Assembly: GCF_004359215.1 (NCBI RefSeq)
Contig: NW_027152182.1
Location: forward strand, 24,273-88,272
Length of the DNA: 64,000 nt
Source: Bremia lactucae
Taxonomy: Eukaryota; Oomycota; Peronosporomycetes; Peronosporales; Peronosporaceae
Reading direction: 5' to 3'
Position numbers and translations under genes: made by a program
The notes under the pieces: generated by a model
What the model saw: only the letters and a program-made list of their open reading frames with translations
Told to the model about the DNA's origin: nothing
Databases searched by the model: none
Shown here: one piece after another, positions 11,201 to 21,022 of the stretch
How positions within the stretch are numbered: the first letter of the stretch is position 1
Layout of the letters: each line of letters starts with the position of its first letter

Positions 11201-11486
11201 ATCATTTTTAATTCTATCGCATGGTTTGCAAGTCCATGCGGTGTGCGAATAATGCGGCGCCTTCGGCTGCGGTTCATGCAGCCGCGGGTGACGCATTATT
11301 GTCTCTTGTGGCAGAAGTTCCGTCTGCCGTAGTATCGTCTTCTCCCGCAACTCTAAATGTTGCGGGTGCACGTGGTGAGTCACCACGCGAATGCGACAAA
11401 TCTTTGGAGGTCGACTATGAGTGCGACTCGGTCGAAATTTCGGACTCGGGAGAACAGAACAGATGCCTGATCATCGTCAGGCGGCT
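11201..11486 (+). repeat. Exact 286-bp direct repeat, copy 1 (start of D antisense ORF)
   Basis: Identical base for base to 12,313-12,598. It holds the first 88 codons (from ATG at 11,221) of the D-family antisense ORF, with an Ala-rich stretch and an acidic SLEVDYECDS segment. It stops at the undetermined base 11,487. Exact identity in an area where other copies differ by many per cent implies very recent duplication or an assembly error. Confidence 0.9.
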
Positions 11487-11487
11487 N
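11487..11487. other. Undetermined base (N) at the centre of an inverted join
   Basis: A single n lies between a plus-oriented antisense-ORF start (left) and an inverted, diverged copy of the same region (right). The left and right arms are homologous but not identical, so this is either a real head-to-head join of two elements or an assembly bridge of length one. Confidence 0.95.
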
Positions 11488-11846
11488 TATCAGGCGACTG
11501 TTCCATTCTCCCCGAGTCGGCCATTTCGTCCGACTCGCATTCGTAGTCGACCTCCAAAGAGGGGTCGTATTCACGTGGTGAATCACCACGTGCACTCGCA
11601 ACATCTAGTGTTGTGCGAGTGGAAGATACTATGGCAGACGTTCCGTCTGCTGCAAGAGATAACAGTGCGTCACCCGCGGCTGCACGAACCGCAGCATAAG
11701 GCGCAGCACTATCAACACCCCGCATGAATCTATTCTTCATGCGATGGAATTTAAAATGATGAATCAACATCATTTTAATATTTAGTGGTCATATAGTGAC
11801 CACTCCATCCAATGACAGTCAGAGTGGTTGTCGTTTAAGGAAGGAG
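11488..11846 (-). pseudogene. Inverted copy of the D antisense-ORF start with polypurine tract
   Basis: Minus-strand ORF from 11,773 to the N, about 96 codons, with an Ala-rich start and SLEVDYECES, clearly related to the plus-strand ORF on the other side of the N but about 20-30 per cent different. At 11,835-11,846 the plus strand reads TTAAGGAAGGAG, a polypurine tract placed directly before the LTR at 11,847, so this is the 3' end of a plus-oriented D-family element whose body is missing. Confidence 0.75.
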
Positions 11847-12304
11847 TGATAAAACGGGGTGTATCGTTACATGAAACTAACACTTAAAGGTTGTTAATTA
11901 ATATATTATCTAAAAGGTAGATAATATTGGGAAGATATTACTTAAAATAGTAATGATCAGAGTCCTTATCCATAAATAGGTATAGGGCATTGTATCTATT
12001 TATTCCGCAGACTAATCAGCAGTAGATGTAAACAAAAGAGGAAATACAGATAAGATAGGATAAGAATTCAATTGCATGTTTAGTATTAGTCTATAATTAA
12101 GTTAGCATTTACAAGATAGATAGAAGAGATACTTAATTATATTAATACAGTTTTCATTTTACCCTTTTTAAGCTAGTTACCTTAAAGAGAAGTCTTCCTC
12201 TGCACTTACTAGTGTACGTGAAATAACGTAAGGCACCACTCGCAACTGAAGCAGTGCGAAGTGGACTTGTACTGAAGCAGTACAAGTTGTAGTGCCCCGT
12301 TACA
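11847..12304 (+). repeat. 3' LTR of a D-family element, plus orientation
   Basis: Begins TGATAAAACGGGGTGTATCG (degenerate TGTAACGGGG) and ends GCCCCGTTACA. It aligns over its length with the solo LTR 24,464-24,913 and, inverted, with 36896-37335 and 43020-43449. It lies between the two exact 286-bp repeats. Confidence 0.85.
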
Positions 12305-12312
12305 CCAGAACT

Positions 12313-14150
12313 ATCATTTTTAATTCTATCGCATGGTTTGCAAGTCCATGCGGTGTGCGAATAATGCGGCGCCTTCGGCTGCGGTTCATGCAGCCGCGGG
12401 TGACGCATTATTGTCTCTTGTGGCAGAAGTTCCGTCTGCCGTAGTATCGTCTTCTCCCGCAACTCTAAATGTTGCGGGTGCACGTGGTGAGTCACCACGC
12501 GAATGCGACAAATCTTTGGAGGTCGACTATGAGTGCGACTCGGTCGAAATTTCGGACTCGGGAGAACAGAACAGATGCCTGATCATCGTCAGGCGGCTTA
12601 CGATGATCCTCTGAATGAGGGGGCTAAATCGGATGGATGTGCTTATAGCGTTCGCTGTTTTGCAATTTACCAGGGTATCTTATCATAGGTACTGATTTTC
12701 CATTAGAAGATTCTAAAAGCTCCTGTTTGAGCCAGAGTCAAGTGCTCAGCCAATAATAACAGCAGGCAAGCGAATCTGCATGTTACTATTGCTGCAAACT
12801 CTGGATTAGCCACTTTCTGATTTTTAAGCATGTTTGGTGCCGACGATGACGATGATTCCTCATCGCCAACACCGACTCCCGTGCCGTCACCAGTACTTAT
12901 TCATGTGCGTGGTGATGACGATGGCGTAAGCCATCGTAATAAAAGATCATGTGGTACGACTTCTTCAGTAATACCACTCAGGGTAGCGTAGACAATAAAA
13001 TGTATTGTCTTGCCTCTGAGAAAAAGCCGGGGCTTTTGCCCGAACGGCTAGTCAGTAGCTTCTCTGGAGAGACTACTCCTCACAATAAGTATCCCTTATT
13101 TATTGCGACAAAGCTATATGGTCTTGATCCCAGCCCGAAGAACGTTCGCGCTGAAGAAGATTTTATCTCGATGCTTTTCTTTAGCATCGATGGTATAGTG
13201 GCAACAACAAGCGTTGATGCAAGCCTGGAACGCGTTTATTCGCAATGTCAAAGACATTGGACGCGAAGCCTGACTTTAAATACTTAACACGATTCGCGTT
13301 AAGTTTGACAAACGAACTCCAACCGGTGCAAGGTATAAATTGCATCGGTCGACTCGTGAGGCAGGACTTCCGTGCCTCACGTGGGGTGATCCTTGTCCGT
13401 GATGTGTCGACAACACGAAATGAGTAAAAGAAGATGTTTACTCCCTTTCTTCGCCCTGGGGAAGGACTCGCATCTCTATCGAGATGCGCGATGCGATTGA
13501 CGTTTTTCAATCGATTTACACGCGCCAGAGGCGCGTGTTTTTCCGATGGATCAGAAGATCCATCTCGTCATACTGACGGAAGAGGTCCTCAACGTCAACA
13601 ACTGGCTGGGAACGAGGTTCCCAGCTGTCACGCGAAGGTAGATAAACGAGCCAGCGAATCAGATTACTCGTTTGCTGCCCCTTCATATCACGGTGGTTTA
13701 GAATACGTTTCGCATAGAAACGTTGACCACCGTGGGAATCCACCAATGGTTGTGGTGGAGGAGGAAAAATTAGATCGAACCGTGTGTCGGATCTAGAGTC
13801 GAAGATAGACAAACTCGATCGCTACCTCCATGTATCGGAGGAGAAACTTGAACACGAGCGCGATAAACGTCGCACGTTGGAGCAGACCTTTGCAAGCTCA
13901 CTATATCGAACGGTTGGAACCATTCGAAGAGTGCGTACTCATGTTGGAGTACGAACGGAAATATCACGCTCTTCGTGATGAGCTGCCATCAGCTCATCAC
14001 GGTTTCGAGGATCTTCGGACCCGACATGAGAATCTCCAGATTCAGCATGAGAATCTGGTTCGTGACCACAAGAATCTTTTAGGAATTCTTGAAAAGGGTG
14101 GTCAGATCCGTCCTCGGAAGGAACCGCGTACTGATGGTACGGGTGGAGCC
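12313..14150 (+). pseudogene. Antisense coiled-coil ORF of element D1
   Basis: Plus-strand gene of the D family, convergent with pol. In order: Ala-rich N-terminus from ATG 12,333; acidic segment; a middle part (12,949-13,287) sharing blocks with 37.9-38.2 kb; a Ser/His/Gly-rich part (13,434-13,796) lying opposite the chromodomain; and a coiled coil (SDLESKIDKLDRYLHVSEEKL, then YERKYHALRDELPSAHHGFE and HENLQIQHENLVRDH) to about 14,150. The frame changes several times, so this copy is broken. No enzyme motif is visible. Its amino-acid pattern recurs in D2, E1, E3 and, more distantly, F. Confidence 0.65.
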
Positions 14151-17018
14151 GACCAACGTACAAACGTTAGATGCGTTCGCATCCTACATAGTAATTCTAT
14201 TGTGTATACGTTGCCTCTGCGATGTAGTACACCGAATGGCCCAATGAACTTGGGTAGTAGCTTACTGCTACCGACATTAGTGACTACCCGATTAGGTTAA
14301 GTTTACCGTAGAGAGTAGTACTAGCTCATTAATTTTAAATGAATGAACATTTGCTGTTCCATGTTTGTTCGCGTTCCGTTTCTGACGGTCCACTGCGATA
14401 GCAATGGAATCCTGCACGAAACGGATTGCTGATTCTCGAGCCAGCAGAAATTCCTCTGCTGACTCATTTGTTTTGTCTCTTTCAGTGCGCTTTGTGCGCA
14501 CTGCCATGAGATCTTTCTCATCTTCGATATCGATTTCTTCGACATCGACATTGCTCGTGTTGTTGTTAACTTTGACGCGTGATGCGCTGAGCCAGAAGTG
14601 GTTTTGCTCGTGCGAGTCCACCTCCTTCCTTAAACTAGAGGATCCCTCTAATTGGGTGGGTATGCGAGGATGGCGTAAGCCACTAACGAAGAACGGTGTG
14701 TGCGTTGTAGGCGCATGCACCGAATTATTGATGGCGAATTCGACCATCGGTAAAAACTCGCTCCAATTCGGATACGATTGAACGTAACCTCGAAGTATCT
14801 CTTCGAGGGCGCGATTTACGCGTTCTGTTTGACCATTCGTTTCTGAGTGATCGGATGTTGACATAGGCAGCCGTGTTTTAAGAGATTGGAATACAAATTG
14901 CCAAACTCCGCCGTGAACCTTGGATCGCTATCCGAGACCAGTTCACGAGGTTAACCCTGGAGTTTAAATACCGTGTCGATAAAGACACGGGCATAACCCG
15001 CAGCCGTAATCGACTCTGGTACCGCAGCAAGATGTACCATCGTGCTGAATCTGTCGACGAAAACAAAGATTCCATTGTTTTTGTGGTCGTCTTCGGGATA
15101 TCCGAAGACGAAGTCCATAGATACGGACTGCCAACACTCTGCCGGACGTGGTAGAGGTTGGAGAGGTGCACGGGATGAAAGGCTAGGCTTCACCCGTTGA
15201 CATACCTCACAAGCACCAATGTACTTGCGCACGAACTGATACTAGCGGGGCCAGTTAAAGTCGCGACTTACTGTAAGATAAGTTGTTTCACGTCCACGAT
15301 GCCACTTGTTGGTGCATCGTGACACTCATACATGATGCGCAAGCGCAAATCATTGTGAGTTGGGACGTCGACACGTGTAGTGTCGCCGTCAACGGCTGTG
15401 TATCGATCGGATGACGATCGATATAAAGCCGGTGAATCTCTAAAAGATTTAACGGTTGTATATTAGATGATTCTTTAAACACAGAAGGTCCTTATCTTCT
15501 GCGTAGGTTTTACCTTTTGTCATCAAACAAGGTTGATGACGGAACACTTGAAATGAGTGTTGCAACGGTGCGATTATTTTCAATGATGGAATGTGCAGCC
15601 GGGTCGAAATCGGGTCGGCGTGATAACGCGTCAGGGACGACATTAAGTCGTCCTGGTTTATACTCCACGGAAAATTATACTCCGCGAAGAAGGATTGTCA
15701 CTCGCCATTCTTTGCGAGAGGTGTGGGGACGCATGGTCCGTATATACGATGAACGGTCTATGTCCGAGTAGATAGGCCCTGATTTAGCTATTGCATATTT
15801 CATGGCAAGAAGTTCCTTGTAATGCACTCGGTAATTGCGTTCAGCTGGTTGCAGCTGACGCGATTGGTAACAGACGACGTGCCGCGCCTTCTGTATCGTA
15901 TCGCATTAACGCACAGCCGATTGCGAAATCGCTGGCGTCACAGATCACATGGTATGGTCTGTCTTGATCTGCAATCGCCAAGATGGGCCATTGCATCAAG
16001 CTTTGCTCGATACTTTCAAAGGAACGCTGACAATCAGCGTTGTATAAACATTTCTCGTCTTTTCGTCGGCATAATTGCGTGAGTATTTGTGCAAGTACGC
16101 CGCTAGCCCAAGGATCTTCTTAAGTCCCTCGACATCGACTGGAACTGACCAGCCGGTAGTTGCCTTGATCTTTTCGGGTCAGGGCGCTCGTCGTGTTTTT
16201 CGACGATGCACCCAAGAAATATTTTTTCGCTTGCAGCGAATATACACTTCTTGAGATTTGCATACAACTTATGCTTCGCATAAGTGTAAGCAGCTGACGA
16301 ACGTGACTTTTATGAACTTCCACGTCCGTTTTTCCGTATAGGCGGGCTATGGACGAATACACCGTCGAAATAACTCGGTGCGAATTCTCGCACCGGTCTA
16401 AACAGATCCGTTACGCATCTGTTGAATGTTGCAAGGGCATTACTTAGCCCCTGTGGCATTACTAGCCATCCCAGAGCATCCCAGTGGGAGTGCTCACTGC
16501 TGTCTACGGGATGTCCCGTTCACGCATAAGAATCTGATAAAATCCATCCATCATATCCATTGACGAAAAGATGGTACTCTTAGATATACCACCTATGATT
16601 ACGTCTATTCTAGGTATCAGCGTTTGAGCCGGTACCGTTGCAGCATTCAGTTAATTGAATGCGTGTATAATCTGCCACCCTCCTGTGGCCTTTCGCACAT
16701 AGAAGGTCAGAGAGCTATGTGGGAAGGTTGACTCCCTTACATGGCCTGCTTTTAATCGATCGATAAAGAATTTAGTAATCGATAGTACTTGTTCTTGAGG
16801 CAGTGGCCATTGCTTCATGACACAGTACTTTGAGCCCGGTTGAGCTCGATCTCATGTCGAGTGCCTTTATCCTTAGGCAACTCGCATGGAACTGTTTCAG
16901 GGAATACATCACTGAGTTCCATCAAATCCTTGTATAAAGGATTTGTCTTAAGTGACTCCCAGGATTGAGTAGTATATCTCTCAATCCGAGTCTTCACATC
17001 GAGGACACTTTCGTCCAT
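13516..17018 (-). pseudogene. pol: Pol of element D1 (RT, RNase H, integrase, chromodomain), RT active site damaged
   Basis: Minus-strand Ty3/Gypsy chromovirus polyprotein. The RT start resembles LPKDKGTRHEIEL (about 16,880); the RT catalytic motif reads SYFDGVFVHS near 16,370-16,345, with Gly in place of the second Asp of YFDD. The integrase zinc region (CEVCQRVKP) and core (SMDFVFG, VDRFSTMVHLAAVP) lie at 15,232-14,951 and the QTERVNRALEE helix near 14,830; a Glu/Asp-rich insert (VDVEEIDIEDEKD) follows the core. GPY/F and a chromodomain (RFYAKRIL, SRDSWEPRSQ; 13,722-13,564) finish it. Several frameshifts are present. Confidence 0.9.
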
Positions 17019-17056
17019 CGATGAGCTGCTGAGAACCCGTTCGTTCTCTGCAAAAA

Positions 17057-17725
17057 TTACTGCTGACGTATATCGGTTACGAATTCGTCCTCTGTGACGA
17101 GTGCGCAGATCTGCTTGATTTTACCACCATGCAGATCTCTTAAGAACCGCTTGGGTTCTAGGGTTGGTAATTGAGTTATCTCCGAAGTTAACTTCGGAGG
17201 CGCATACAGATCAAGAGTATAAGCGCCTACTCTTGAACCGTTATTAACCAACACATTTAATGTCTCGGTTTCTACCTGGGATTTAGGATGCCGAGGGATT
17301 AATCCCTTGGGATGCTGAAGTCTAGTCACTTCAGCATTAATTGTTTGAGGAGATTTCTCCTCAAGTACGTGGGGACTTATTCCCTCAACGTCTTCCGACT
17401 GTGATTGCGCTATTTCAGTCGGGTCCTCTACGGTCGACTCTCTACTAGGCCTAGGATCATCGTGTTGTCCCTTTGGGGCAACCGGTATACTCCTTGAATG
17501 TCGCCCACTAAGCGTACATTCATGTCTCCATCCACTCGACTTATTCGAGTGGTGAATCTTAGGCGCTGCCTGTGCATTAACACAGCCGCAGGCAGCTGAC
17601 TCCACAATGTGATTGGTAATCACACTGTGATCCTGTGCAGTTGTACTAACGACCGTACCACAAGTAAGGCCATCGCACTCACTCGTACTACATCCACACG
17701 CTTGTGGACGCTCCAAGACGTTCAT
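17057..17725 (-). pseudogene. Protease-RT linker of element D1
   Basis: One open minus-strand frame of 222 codons. It follows the end of the protease (palindromic codons at 17,728-17,753, then NVLERPQACGC) and leads to the RT N-terminus. It is rich in Ser, Glu, Pro and Cys/His pairs and has no catalytic motif. The same segment with the same CGC-ECDGLTCGTVV block occurs at 41.1-41.3 and 51.45-51.55 kb. The aspartic protease itself is lost beyond 17,755. Confidence 0.75.
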
Positions 17726-17755
17726 CAGATGGCCATCTGATGAACGAGAGACAAT

Positions 17756-18342
17756 TATTAAATTGTTCTAGAAGGGACAACAGCATTGTGAAGCGAACCA
17801 CCTGCTGACTTGCCGTATTCCCAAGCCTGCGTACGGAAGAATATGCACTAAGATGCACAAGGTCATGGTTTTGAGCACCATTATCTATCTCCAACTTCCA
17901 AGCTCTTTGCTTTAAAGTGACTTGGAAAGGATAGTTCAAGCACTTATGGCTTCGCTTACTTGAATTTTCGGGACGGTCTGGGTCATGATGGGATACCAGC
18001 ATTCTTGTATTTAAAAAAATCTTTACTTGCACTTCGTTCTAGGACGGTTCCAACTTTTCTAAACCGCGCAAAAAAGTCAATGGAAAGCCGTCAGATAACG
18101 CCGCAGTTGGTGATCGTGCACGGAGAGTTTGGCGTTGATCTATGTAATGCAATGTGATACGCTGTAATTCAGAAATTAAATTGACTAAAAACTGCATGAA
18201 GTGAGTTTAGAAATTCTCTTCCTAAAATGTGGTTTTACTCTTTTTAAACCCATACGGCAATTTTTCGTTCAATAGTAGTAATTGTCCCGTCCTATCCTAT
18301 ATATTGATGTTTTGTCCTCTTTTTTAGCGCTCAGACTCATGT
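17756..18342. other. No gene seen; D1 truncation point and 3' flank of the phosphatase gene
   Basis: Sequence after 17,755 does not match the protease of other D copies, so the element is cut here. A 114-codon minus frame (17,688-18,032) mixes retroelement and flanking codons and is not convincing. From about 18,160 the sequence is AT-rich and probably holds the 3' UTR of the phosphatase gene, which ends at 18,343. Confidence 0.5.
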
Positions 18343-20123
18343 TTACGAGGAACTTTGCCACACTATTTCTTTCGCCTCTTTAAACATCACAACGACACAT
18401 GTCACATTATCGGTCGACCGCTGATGAAAAATGGCATACTCAATAAGCGCCTACACAAAGAAAAACGAGAGAGAATCGCGCCATTAATCCACCACAAGCA
18501 TCATCTAGCACAATCCACTCACTCACACACCTCAACAGCCCGTTGCACATCTTTCAATTCGACAAGTTTTCGACGAACAAAATCCACAGCTTCTTGATCT
18601 TTCAACACATCATACAATCCGTCACTTGCGAGCATCACAAACTCGCACTCGTCTGTTAATTCCGTGACGGTAAACTCTGGCGTCGGAATCACTAATGGAC
18701 CTTTTAAAATATCGTTGGGATTCACCGGTAATTCCTGCGAATTGTACTCGTTCCGTGCTTTCGTGTCAATGTCATCGACCAAAGGCTCGACGAGATCAAA
18801 CGACTTGAAAGGGGCGTCGCCAAAGGCACGCGAGACGGCCAATTCGCCCATAATACGTCCGTGAATCACAAAGCCGCCAGTCTCTCGAATCCGCTGCGCT
18901 TCGTCCGTTCGACTGGGTTTATGATCATTTGAAAGTCGTTCAGCTGTGCCATTGCGACTCAAGACAGTGCGCGAGTCTCCAACGTTGGCCACAAAGAGAT
19001 ACTTGCCCGCCACAAAGACTGTCGTGGCCGTGCTTCCAGCTTGCGGACGATCCGAGGTCCTTAAAAATTCTTCATCCGTACGTTCAAACGCATTGGTCAA
19101 GCGCTTCATGATGATTGATTGCAATTCCTCAATTGTCATTGTTAGTAAAGGTTTCAATTCACTCGTGTGCATGAAAAACGCGGTAATGAGGCTATGGTGG
19201 AGCACGTCACTCAAAAACGAAGATGCTTCGTCACCGCCATGGCCGTCATAGACAGCAAAGAATGACTGGGGATGCAATCCCAAACGACTTAATGGTTCAA
19301 TACACAAGTCTTGAATAATCGTATGCGCGTCTTCCATATGTTTACGAGCGCCCATGTCGGCATGCGCTCCAAAGTCAAACCGATTGACAGTTAAACACGT
19401 TTGTGCCACGAGTAAATCGTCGCCAATTTCCAGTCGATAGGGTTCTTGATAACTTCCCACGAGTTTCATAAATGTCCCATTCGTCGAGTTTAAATCAATC
19501 AAATAAAATTGATTCGTCAATTCATCAAACCAAATTGCAGCATGTTTTCGAGAGAGTTCCCCATCACTTGTATGGATTTGATTCTCCGCAGATCGACCAA
19601 TTCCTGCACCTTCTTGTGTAATCACAAACTCCGTGCCAGCTAATTTGCCACTTAATGCCGAGACCGTAAGACTTGGCAATTCTTCGTGAAACGATGTAAC
19701 AAGAAAATCCGATTTTCCAACTCGAAATGCCACGTGAGGCTCGAGAGGCCATTGCATACGATCGCCCATATTTTCGTCATTTGCTTGGGTTTCCACGGGA
19801 CTTAACCGCACAAACGTGTCCCCATTTGCTTGGTCGCCATTGACTAAATAGAAACGCCCGTGACTATACAGCACACGTGCGTGGTCGGTCTCTGCAAGGA
19901 GTGTATCGGCAGGTATACTTGCAATATTCTCACAAGTTTGGCCAATACCGCCTCCTTTCTCATCAAACGTAAAGCTTGTGACGGTATCTTCTTCGGTAAA
20001 CGCCGTCATTTTAAGCACCACGTGGGTCCATGTGTGTTCGAGATACAAAGGCACTGGATCGTCTTCGACTTGGTCAGTAGCGAGATGATCGTCTATTTTG
20101 ACCGATTCAGGCACGGAAGGCAT
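18343..20123 (-). CDS. PP2C-family Ser/Thr phosphatase with two N-terminal FHA domains
   Basis: PPM/PP2C metal-dependent phosphatase. A first, degenerate FHA-like fold (about residues 33-140; no clear phosphothreonine pocket) is followed by a typical FHA domain (151-248; IGRS, LSRKHA, STNGTF), expected to bind phosphothreonine peptides, and then the PP2C domain from 252. Visible PP2C motifs are KHMEDAH (E264/D265), FAVYDGHGG (D293), GSTA, GDSR, and ASDGLYDV (D501). The large exon ends in frame at TGA 18,519, too early for the family; an 80-bp intron (18,451-18,530, GTGTGT donor, TAG acceptor) splices to 18,343-18,450, which supplies ALIEYAI and the final STDNVT motif. The first in-frame ATG is used as start, but the frame stays open upstream, so the N-terminus is probably longer. 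Codons are intact, unlike the surrounding repeats. Confidence 0.92.
18451..18530 (-). other. Intron in the FHA-PP2C gene
   Basis: Donor GTGTGT after codon 531 (AVE), acceptor TTTGTGTAG, 80 nt. Without splicing the protein lacks the last PP2C motif; with it the frame continues into 35 more residues and a TAA at 18,343. The donor fits the GTRNGT pattern usual in oomycetes. Confidence 0.88.
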
Positions 20124-20402
20124 TTCTTTCGAGTCATAAAGCTTGTCGTTTTCAACAATCGCGTTGCTGCTAGACGCATTATTGCCGGTAGGAGTACTAT
20201 CGTTCTCCTTTGTCGGTGGTACATAGCTCCCGATACTGCTAGTATTGGAGCGAAGAAGGCGATGAACGCCTGATGTGCGGGCCCGTTGGAAAGAACTCGC
20301 TAATCGGACATCGGATTCTACGTGTTACAACGCGTATTAGTGTCTAAAGTCGCATCATGGCACGAAAAAGGACTGCAACATGGCCACGTACGTGGCGGTT
20401 CT
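20124..20402 (-). other. Probable upstream coding extension and 5' intron of the FHA-PP2C gene
   Basis: The phosphatase frame stays open upstream of its first ATG for about 67 codons (to a TAA near 20,334) with natural-looking composition (VRLASSFQRARTSG, YVPPTKENDSTPTG). Just upstream is a plausible acceptor (ACACGTAG, with CTAAT about 20 nt before it) and, 74 nt away, a GTACGT donor. That intron would join the exon to a short frame reading VVVRKHENDPDRRRS. No ATG is visible in that frame, so the true first exon is unresolved. Confidence 0.45.
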
Positions 20403-21022
20403 AATCGCAAATGAGTCGAACGTCGACGATCCGGGTCATTCTCGTGTTTCCGTACCACTACAAACCACACGATATTGTCACAAAGGAAGAGAGTGTGCTT
20501 TAAATGGCCACACGATGTCACGTGCCTTGCATCTTGAGCGTCTGGACATCCTGCGCGTCCGCCATGGCGCGTCTTCTAGCGTGATGTTCTCGGTATTAAA
20601 TCTACTCGTGGCAACACGAGAGATTCGGCGGTTTGATACTGAATCTTGCAATACGTTGCAAAGAATTGGCACTTGCGTACTAAACGCGCCCCACGAGGCG
20701 TAACAACGAGCCAAAGAAGAGTTGCAAGGTCTGCCAAGGGGCGAGGATGTCTCTGCCACTGCGGAACGAGATCGGACGCACTTGGTGTACATCACATCAG
20801 TCGGTTGTTTTTATTTTTTTTAAAGAAAACCTTTCAATCTATATATTAATTTGTTTTTCACGAACAATGAAAAATTCGCAATTTAAATACAAATTTACAG
20901 GAATACAATCGCCAAAAGTATAAATTAATTTGAATTCCATTTTGACAGACATCCGTAGGTTTACACACAACCATGGACAAACTTTTGAGGGACATTAAAA
21001 TTGGTCAGGACTCGTAAGTCGC
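20403..21022. other. Intergenic region between the two host genes
   Basis: Probably promoter and 5' UTR of the phosphatase gene and the 3' UTR of the membrane protein gene. A minus-strand frame at 20,478-20,795 (105 codons) and a Kozak-like GCCATGG at about 20,564 (short frame MADAQDVQTLKMQGT) could be first-exon sequence but neither can be joined with confidence. The part from 20,800 to 20,990 is AT-rich and has no gene. Confidence 0.4.

Noticed and set aside
13784..13978. Coiled coil at 13.8-14.1 kb as a host gene
   Set aside because: The same coding is found in D2, E1 and E3 at the same place relative to LTR and pol, so it is part of the retroelement.
20380..20703. 107-codon plus-strand frame between the host genes
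   Set aside because: No domain, overlaps a similar minus-strand frame, and lies in the expected promoter region of the phosphatase gene.
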